A stretch of 14,751 nt of DNA from Planctomycetota bacterium (lineage in GTDB: Bacteria; Planctomycetota; Brocadiia; SM23-32), in assembly GCA_018400625.1 (NCBI GenBank), contig JAGYMJ010000295.1, positions 1 to 14,751 of the forward strand, given 5' to 3'. Shown here piece after piece: positions 5,465-11,534 of this stretch; the first letter of the stretch is position 1; each line of letters begins with the position of its first letter. The notes under the pieces are model-generated. The model did no database searches and was not told the origin of the DNA. It worked only from the letters and a program-made list of their open reading frames with translations. The position numbers and the translations under genes are program-made.

Positions 5465-6811
5465 ATGGAAAGAGAAATCGATGTTGTTGTTGTAGGAGGC
5501 AGTGCCGCAGGCCTTACAGCGGCTCTGACTGCCAGAAGGCATTATCAGGACAAATCAATTCTGATCATCCGCCGTGAAGAACAGGTACTGATACCTTGCG
5601 GGATACCCTATATCTTTGGAACCGTGGAAAGCCCGGAGAACAATCTCATTCCGGACGCCATTTTGGGAAAAAACGATATAGAACTTCTGGTCGATACCGT
5701 GGTCGATATCGACCGGGCAGCGAAAACCCTGCAGACAAAGGGCGGCGAAACAGTACTTTATAAGAAGCTTGTCCTCTCCACAGGTTCCCTTCCTGTAAAA
5801 CTCCCGCTGCCGGGAAGCGATCAAGATTCTGTTTTCGCGGTAGAAAAAAGCGTGCCGTATCTTGAGAGTATGCTTGAGGAAATAGATAAAGCCTCCGATT
5901 TACTTATTATCGGAGGAGGTTTCATCGGTGTGGAATTTGCCGATGAGTGCAAGAAAAATCGCAATTTGAATGTTACTATAGTCGAGATGCTCCCCCATTG
6001 TCTGCAGGCCGCATTCGACGAGGATTTCTGCAAACAGGCGGAATCGCTCCTTGATTCAAAAGATATAAATCGCATCACATCTGAAAAAATCGAGCGTTTT
6101 ACAGGTGACGGCAAAGTCAAGGGTGCGATCCTTAGCAGCGGCAGCGAGATCGAGGCGGATGTGGTTATACAAAGCGTTGGCGTTAAACCGAATATTGCTT
6201 TGGCAAAAGAGTGCGACCTGGACATCGGCCCCCTGGGCGGCATAAGCGTGGACAGATCCATGTGCACTTCCGACCCCGACGTCTTTGCCTGTGGCGATTG
6301 TGCAGAAAAAGTGTCGTTCTTTACCGGGCAACCAAGCCGGTTGTGGCTGGCCTCTATCGCAACCACCGAAGCAAGGGTGGCCGGAGCAAACCTGTTTGGC
6401 ATTACCCGCGCCTATCCGGGCGCTATCGGCGTTTATTCCACCGTAATCGGCGATACGGCGTTTGCCACGGCCGGGCTGACCGAAAAAGGGGCAAAGAAGG
6501 CCGGGTATTGTTCGGTGTCGGGACGAGCGGCATCCGTGAATCGCCATCCCGGCAGAATGCCCGGCGGAGCTGAGCTTGTGCTGGAGCTTCTTTTCGAGAG
6601 ACAGACACGCGTGCTGATAGGCGGACAGGCGATGGGAGCCAAGAGCAGCGGAGAACTCATCAATGCCGTCAGCGCATGCATTCAGCAGGGTATGACTGCC
6701 GATCAGATTGCCACCTTCCAGACCGGCACACATCCGGCACTGACCGCCTCGCCGATTGCGTACCAGCTTGTCAATGCCGCCGAAGAAGCAATTGGCGCTA
6801 TGAATGAGTGA
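5465..6811 (+). CDS. FAD-dependent NAD(P)-disulfide oxidoreductase (CoA-disulfide reductase / NADH oxidase-like)
   Basis: This 448-residue flavoprotein has an N-terminal FAD dinucleotide fold (VVVVGGSAAG, ending at residue 16), an active-site cysteine in VLIPCGIPY (Cys45), an NAD(P)-binding fold (LLIIGGGFIGVEF) and the second FAD motif VFACGDCAE. A single redox cysteine at this place marks the CoA-disulfide reductase, NADH oxidase and NADH peroxidase group, cytosolic enzymes using NAD(P)H. I chose ATG 5465: TAGGAG (5449-5454) sits 10 nt upstream, family sequence starts there, and the earlier ATG at 5378 would lie at or before the predicted transcription start. The stop overlaps a possible GTG start of the next gene, so the two are coupled. 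A likely role is electron donor to the downstream 2Fe-2S/ASKHA protein. Substrate unproven. Confidence 0.92.
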   Translation: MEREIDVVVVGGSAAGLTAALTARRHYQDKSILIIRREEQVLIPCGIPYIFGTVESPENNLIPDAILGKNDIELLVDTVVDIDRAAKTLQTKGGETVLYKKLVLSTGSLPVKLPLPGSDQDSVFAVEKSVPYLESMLEEIDKASDLLIIGGGFIGVEFADECKKNRNLNVTIVEMLPHCLQAAFDEDFCKQAESLLDSKDINRITSEKIERFTGDGKVKGAILSSGSEIEADVVIQSVGVKPNIALAKECDLDIGPLGGISVDRSMCTSDPDVFACGDCAEKVSFFTGQPSRLWLASIATTEARVAGANLFGITRAYPGAIGVYSTVIGDTAFATAGLTEKGAKKAGYCSVSGRAASVNRHPGRMPGGAELVLELLFERQTRVLIGGQAMGAKSSGELINAVSACIQQGMTADQIATFQTGTHPALTASPIAYQLVNAAEEAIGAMNE

Positions 6812-6867
6812 CTGAAGTTAAATCCTTCGCAAAAAGTCTGATTAATTTTGAGATGCCGGGGAAAAAA

Positions 6868-8721
6868 ATGTCCAAAAATGAATATAAAGTTACTTTTCAG
6901 CCGGAAGGTCAAAGCGTGATTGTGCTGGAGGGCACAGCCATCGTTGAAGCCGCAGGCCAGGCCGGTATTGCCCTGAATACCCCGTGTGGCGGGCAGGGTA
7001 CATGTGGAAAATGCAAGGTCATTGTACACGGCAAGGCGCCCGAGCCCTGTGCAGCAGGGAAAATACATCTTCAGGAAGATGAAATAAAACAAGGAATCCG
7101 TCTGGCCTGCCAGATGCGGGTTGACAGGGATATGGTGGTGTCAATACCGCCGGAAACACATTTTTTTGAGCAGGTTATCCTGACCGAAGGCCGCGAGGCT
7201 CTGCCGCATCACCATGAACCTAACGTGGTAAAACGCTTTTTGAAACTCGACGGGCCGGATAAAAACGATCTCCGAAGCGATGTGGACAGAGTGGTTGATT
7301 TGCTTGCGAAAGAGGGCCTGGATGTCTGGATGGATGTGCCGCTGATGCGGGATCTGCCCGGTGTAATCCGCGAGTCGGATTTTGCCATCACTGCGGTCAT
7401 CGACGGCAGTGAAGTCGTAGCACTGGAGGCCGGCGACACATCCCAAAGCGTTTTGGGGGTGGCGCTTGATATCGGCACGACCACCATTGCGGGCGTGCTG
7501 GTGGATCTGACCACCGGCCTTTCAAAGGCGGTGGCCAGCCGTACGAATCCTCAGATAAGATTCGGCGACGATGTCGTCGCCCGTATAAAATACGCGCAGG
7601 AAAACGACGACGGCCTGGACAAGCTCCAAAGCTCGGCAATCGATGCGATCAACGAGATCGTTGGGGAACTGACCGACTCGGTCGATCTCGGCCCGGAGCA
7701 CATCTACGAACTGACGTCCGTCGGTAATACCACAATGAGCCATCTCCTGCTGAATATACCTCCCCACTCCATCGCCAGGGCGCCCTACGTATCCGTCTTT
7801 CGGAGCGGTGTGGATTTGAAGGCCGCTTCCGCGGGGATAGAGACCAACCCCAATGCCAACCTGCACCTGCTTCCCAATGTTGCCGGTTTCGTCGGAAGCG
7901 ATACCGTAGCGGTCGCTATGGCATCCGGGATTGATACGGTCGATGATGGTGTGGCACTTGCGATAGATATCGGAACCAACGGCGAATTGGTCATCGGCAA
8001 TAAAGACCGGCTCATAGCATGTTCGTGCGCGGCCGGTCCAGCTTTTGAAGGTGCTCGTATCCGCCACGGGATGCGTGCGGCAAGCGGCGCCATCAACAAA
8101 GTCGTTGTTAACGATCGTATTGAAATAGGTGTGATAGGCGGCGGCAGAGCACGCGGGATCTGCGGCAGCGGCTTGCTCGATGCCGTCGCATCGCTGCTGG
8201 ATACGGGATTGATAGACCCTATGGGGCGCATCCTTACAGGCGAAAGCATACCCAACAGCGTTCCCGAAAAGGTCGCGGCGGCGGTGACGGAATTGGACGG
8301 TCAACCGGCCGTAACTCTGGCCGAAGGCGAGGCAGGCAACGGCCCGGTCTTACTGACACAGAAAGATGTGAGGGAACTTCAATTGGCCAAAGCTGCCATA
8401 GGGGCCGGCGCCAAGACAGTCAGCAGTGTTTTCGGGATAGAGCCTGAAGAACTGGATACGGTTCTGCTGGCTGGCGGTTTCGGCAATTTCATTAGGCGTT
8501 CCAGCGCGAAGCGTATCGGTTTGCTCCCGAATATGCCTTCGGAAAGGATAGAATCCATAGGCAATGCCGCACTTGTGGGGGCCGGATGTGCACTTACGTG
8601 CAGATGCTGCAGGCGGCAGGCCCAGAGCCTCAGCGATAACATAGCATATGTCGAACTCGCCGGCCGTCAGGATTTCCAGCAATATTACATGGAAGAGATG
8701 ACATTTCCCCCGGTCATTTGA
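6868..8721 (+). CDS. 2Fe-2S ferredoxin / ASKHA-domain (DUF4445) protein, RACo-like reductive activator
   Basis: From the ATG at 6868 (617 residues) the N-terminus is a plant-type ferredoxin with cluster ligands Cys40, Cys46, Cys49 and Cys81 (PCGGQGTCGKC and ACQ). After a linker come ASKHA ATPase motifs: LDIGTTTIAG (near 200), IDIGTNGELVIG (near 365), AAGPAFEGA, ICGSGLLDA and LAGGFGNF. This is the architecture of RACo/RamA-like activators, which use ATP to reduce inactive Co(II) corrinoid proteins to Co(I). No corrinoid protein or methyltransferase is nearby, so the target is unknown. A run of extra cysteines (CALTCRCC) sits near the C-terminus. The frame is open to a GTG at 6808 that overlaps the previous stop; 6853 and 6868 are also possible. 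I prefer 6868 because family sequence begins there and GGGGA is 5 nt upstream. Confidence 0.92.
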   Translation: MSKNEYKVTFQPEGQSVIVLEGTAIVEAAGQAGIALNTPCGGQGTCGKCKVIVHGKAPEPCAAGKIHLQEDEIKQGIRLACQMRVDRDMVVSIPPETHFFEQVILTEGREALPHHHEPNVVKRFLKLDGPDKNDLRSDVDRVVDLLAKEGLDVWMDVPLMRDLPGVIRESDFAITAVIDGSEVVALEAGDTSQSVLGVALDIGTTTIAGVLVDLTTGLSKAVASRTNPQIRFGDDVVARIKYAQENDDGLDKLQSSAIDAINEIVGELTDSVDLGPEHIYELTSVGNTTMSHLLLNIPPHSIARAPYVSVFRSGVDLKAASAGIETNPNANLHLLPNVAGFVGSDTVAVAMASGIDTVDDGVALAIDIGTNGELVIGNKDRLIACSCAAGPAFEGARIRHGMRAASGAINKVVVNDRIEIGVIGGGRARGICGSGLLDAVASLLDTGLIDPMGRILTGESIPNSVPEKVAAAVTELDGQPAVTLAEGEAGNGPVLLTQKDVRELQLAKAAIGAGAKTVSSVFGIEPEELDTVLLAGGFGNFIRRSSAKRIGLLPNMPSERIESIGNAALVGAGCALTCRCCRRQAQSLSDNIAYVELAGRQDFQQYYMEEMTFPPVI

Positions 8722-8762
8722 CCCAATATCTGAAAAACACTAAAATATAGGAAGCCTCAAAC

Positions 8763-9311
8763 ATGCAAGGCGCAAAAAAGAATTCTCGGTTTTCGAAGCT
8801 GTCTTCCCTGACTCCGACGATGGAAGATTACATGGAGGTTGTCACCAAGCTGGTTGCGAAGGAAGGAGTGGCCCATGTGCAAGATATAGCCGATGCCGCG
8901 GAGGTTCACAAGTCCACGGTAACCACAGCCATGCAGGTGCTGGCGGAAAAAGGGTTGGTAAATTACCGGCCGTATCAACCAGTCACTTTAACCGATGAAG
9001 GACGAAAGACTGGCGAACGCATTATTGAGCGTCATGAAGCCATTAGTACTTTTTTGTCGGAAATTTTATTAATAAACAAAGACCTTGCGGATGAAAACGC
9101 CTGCCGAATGGAACATGTGCTGGACCGGGAAGTTGTTGAGCAGCTTTCCGTTTTCGGCCGGTTTGTCAAAGAATGTCCCAGAGCGGGCAGGGATTGGCTG
9201 GAACGATTCCGGTACTACCGGTACTCTATGAAACACAGCAAAAATCCACCCAAAGACGAAAAAGCGCTCAAAGACTGGATAGAGCAGTTTCAGAAAAAGC
9301 TGAAAGTATAA
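8763..9311 (+). CDS. DtxR-family metal-dependent transcriptional regulator
   Basis: The 182-residue protein has a winged helix (about 20-78, VQDIADAAEVHKSTVTTAMQ) and a DtxR/MntR dimerisation and metal domain, without the C-terminal SH3-like domain of DtxR. Putative ligands are Asp22 and Glu25 (MEDYMEVV), His91 (ERHEAI), Cys114, Glu117 and His118 (ACRMEH). The CxxEH trio matches DtxR Cys102-Glu105-His106, whereas the Asp at the first position is MntR-like. Fe(II) sensing is favoured by the feoA and feoB genes downstream. The start has AGGAAG (8749-8754) 8 nt upstream. The gap to the ASKHA gene is 41 nt with no terminator, so it may be read through from the sigma-54 promoter. It probably represses iron uptake when iron-loaded. 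Confidence 0.92.
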   Translation: MQGAKKNSRFSKLSSLTPTMEDYMEVVTKLVAKEGVAHVQDIADAAEVHKSTVTTAMQVLAEKGLVNYRPYQPVTLTDEGRKTGERIIERHEAISTFLSEILLINKDLADENACRMEHVLDREVVEQLSVFGRFVKECPRAGRDWLERFRYYRYSMKHSKNPPKDEKALKDWIEQFQKKLKV

Positions 9312-9327
9312 AAATTTTTACCTTCAA

Positions 9328-9339
9328 TGTTGGGCAACA
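9328..9339. promoter_or_regulatory. Palindrome upstream of feoA, possible metal-regulator operator
   Basis: TGTTGGGCAACA is a perfect inverted repeat (5-bp arms, 2-bp centre) in the 94-bp gap between the regulator stop and the feoA start at 9406. Its place suits autoregulation of feoAB by the DtxR-type protein, but it does not match the classic 19-bp DtxR box. Weak call. Confidence 0.25.
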
Positions 9340-9405
9340 CAAACTATTAAGGGGTATTGACGAGTATGGCGTATTAAAATTTACTTGAATTGGAGAATGC
9401 AAAAA

Positions 9406-9642
9406 ATGTGTAAGAACCTGGCGGAACTTGGAAAAGGTGAGTCGGGAGAGGTTATTGGCTTTGATTCCGGGCACATGGCATCCCGGCGTTTCCAAAGCAT
9501 GGGGATTCGGCCCGGGAAAATAATATCAAGAGTCAGTTCTCAACTCATGGGAGGCCCGGTAACAGTATCGGTTGATGGACGCCAGACCGCTATGGGACGG
9601 GGGATGGCGGCAAAGGTGAAGGTGAAAGTTTTGAATCAGTAA
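9406..9642 (+). CDS. feoA: FeoA ferrous-iron transport accessory protein
   Basis: This 78-residue SH3-like protein reads LAELGKGESGEVIGFDSG, then RRFQSMGIRPGKIISRVSS and GGPVTVSVDGRQTAMGRGMA, the standard FeoA pattern. FeoA is a cytosolic protein that assists the FeoB transporter. I chose ATG 9406 because GGAGA (9392-9396) is 9 nt upstream; the open frame extends to a TTG at 9385, and ATG 9397 would abut the ribosome site. It is 32 nt upstream of feoB, same strand, so the two form an operon. Confidence 0.95.
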   Translation: MCKNLAELGKGESGEVIGFDSGHMASRRFQSMGIRPGKIISRVSSQLMGGPVTVSVDGRQTAMGRGMAAKVKVKVLNQ

Positions 9643-9674
9643 GACAGCAAAATAACAAATTAATGGAGATTTCA

Positions 9675-11393
9675 ATGCGTATCCTGCTGATGGGAAGTCC
9701 GAATGTGGGAAAAAGCGCCATTTTTTCGCGCCTTACCGGAACGCACGTGGTTGCCTCAAATTATCCCGGAACGACTGTAGAATTCACCCGGGGCCACCTG
9801 AAGATGGGAGAAGAAACCGCCGAACTTATTGATGTGCCGGGGGCTTATACTCTGGAGCCGACCAACAGGGCTGAAGAGGTGGCCGTTGAGATGGTGGATG
9901 AGGGAGATGTCATAGTTAACGTGGTCGATGCGACCAACCTGGAACGCAATCTGTATCTCACCCTGCAACTCCTTCAAACCGGCAAACCGATGGTAGTTGC
10001 GCTCAACATGTGGGACGAAGCGCTTGAACACGGGATTAATATAGATGCTGAGGACCTTGAAAAACATCTCGGGGTACCGGTCATTCCAACCTGTGCGATC
10101 AGCGGCGAGGGTGTCAAATCTCTCACCGACAGGTTGGAAGAGGCCGATCAGGGGGATTTAAAAGTCGTGTCGGAAGATATATGGCAAAGGATAGGCGAGA
10201 TAATTGAAGACGTTCAGCATATAGAATACAGGCATCCGACCTTCCGCCAGGTGCTGAGCCATGCCACCGTTCATCCCTTGATCGGGCCTTTCATCGCAAT
10301 GCTTGTGCTCTTTCTCAGTTTCTTTTTCGTCATCCATACCGGGGAGTGGCTGATTGGAAACGTGATGGAGCCAGCGTTCGAATTGGCCTGGGAGCCCGTA
10401 ACGGTATGGATTTCCGCCGCGCTCGGTGGAGAAGGTTTTATCCATGGCGTGCTGATAGGCGACCTGATAGAGGGGGAGATCGACATGGAAAACTCTTTCG
10501 GTCTTCTGACCACCGGGCTTTTCATCCCCATAGCGGTCATTCTCCCGTTTATTTTCTGTTTCTACTTCATCCTGAGCCTGCTTGAGGATATAGGCTACCT
10601 GCCACGCCTCGGGGTTCTGATCGACACGCTCATGCACAGGATGGGGCTTCATGGGCTGTCGATTGTGCCGATGATGCTGGGGCTGGGATGCAACGTACCG
10701 GGGGCGATGGCCGGACGCATACTGGAGACGAGGAAGGAGCGGTTTATCGCCCTGACTCTGGTGTCGATCTGCGTGCCCTGTATGGCGCAGATAGCCATGG
10801 TGGCGGGATTGCTGGGTGATGCCGGGATCACCGGGCTTGCGGTGGTATTTATGACACTGCTGATCCTATGGGTAGCACTTGGAGTATCGATGAAGTATTT
10901 TCTGAAGGGCGAGACGCCGGAAATTCTCGTTGATATACCTCCATACAGATTGCCGTACTGGAAATCGCTTGTCAAAAAGGTATATATGCGCATGAAGGGG
11001 TTTGTCAGGGAAGCGCTTCCTTACGTGCTGTTGGGGGTCTTCCTCGTTCAGCTACTCTATACGCTCGGAATAATTGCTCTTTTAGACCGCGCTTTCACGC
11101 CGGTCGTGCAGACCCTGTTCGGTCTCCCCGGCACCGCAGTCGGCCCGCTTATCGTTGGTTTTCTTCGCAAGGATGTGGCGGTCGGCATGCTTGCGCCGCT
11201 GGGGTTGAACACGCGTCAGCTTATCGTTGCCAGTGTCATACTGGTCATTTATTTCCCGTGCGCGGCAACGTTCGTTGTGCTTTTCAAGGAACTGGGCATA
11301 CGCGACCTGCTGAAAGCGTCGGGAGTTATGATAGTTGTGGTAACCGTGGTGGGCACCGGCCTGAACGCCCTGCTCCGCATAGCCGGGTTGTGA
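9675..11393 (+). CDS. feoB: FeoB-type Fe(II) transporter with N-terminal GTPase domain (short form)
   Basis: From ATG 9675 the protein has 572 residues, well below the roughly 770 of E. coli FeoB. G motifs are GSPNVGKS (7-14), Thr33-Thr34 in NYPGTTVE, DVPG (53-56) and NMWD (111-114). A helical GDI-like linker follows, then hydrophobic segments with two Gate-type blocks: GLGCNVPGAMAGR with VPCMAQIAM, and FLRKDVAVGML with FPCAATFVVLFKELG. FeoB imports Fe(II) across the inner membrane under control of its G domain. The VPCMAQ stretch differs from the SCxARLP seen in the classical transporter, pointing to a separate subfamily. GGAG at 9666-9669 supports 9675 over ATG 9663. It is the last gene of the dtxR-feoA-feoB set. 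Metal specificity is inferred from the family. Confidence 0.93.
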   Translation: MRILLMGSPNVGKSAIFSRLTGTHVVASNYPGTTVEFTRGHLKMGEETAELIDVPGAYTLEPTNRAEEVAVEMVDEGDVIVNVVDATNLERNLYLTLQLLQTGKPMVVALNMWDEALEHGINIDAEDLEKHLGVPVIPTCAISGEGVKSLTDRLEEADQGDLKVVSEDIWQRIGEIIEDVQHIEYRHPTFRQVLSHATVHPLIGPFIAMLVLFLSFFFVIHTGEWLIGNVMEPAFELAWEPVTVWISAALGGEGFIHGVLIGDLIEGEIDMENSFGLLTTGLFIPIAVILPFIFCFYFILSLLEDIGYLPRLGVLIDTLMHRMGLHGLSIVPMMLGLGCNVPGAMAGRILETRKERFIALTLVSICVPCMAQIAMVAGLLGDAGITGLAVVFMTLLILWVALGVSMKYFLKGETPEILVDIPPYRLPYWKSLVKKVYMRMKGFVREALPYVLLGVFLVQLLYTLGIIALLDRAFTPVVQTLFGLPGTAVGPLIVGFLRKDVAVGMLAPLGLNTRQLIVASVILVIYFPCAATFVVLFKELGIRDLLKASGVMIVVVTVVGTGLNALLRIAGL

Positions 11394-11534
11394 GGAAGTA
11401 ATGATTTGAAACGAGATTTTTAATCGCATGGCCTTATCTGGATAATTAGAGTTGGTCTATGATTACCGGGGATTATACCTCATTGCAAATGCAGTTACAC
11501 ATCGCGAAATTAAATTTTTAAAGGGGTTTTTGAT

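Noticed and set aside
7522..8304. 260-codon minus-strand ORF opposite the ASKHA gene
   Set aside because: It is a shadow of the conserved plus-strand gene and has no recognisable motifs.
11394..11534. Possible cobalamin riboswitch or NrdR boxes before nrdJ
   Set aside because: The gap is only 141 bp and I found neither the B12-box type motif nor paired NrdR boxes.
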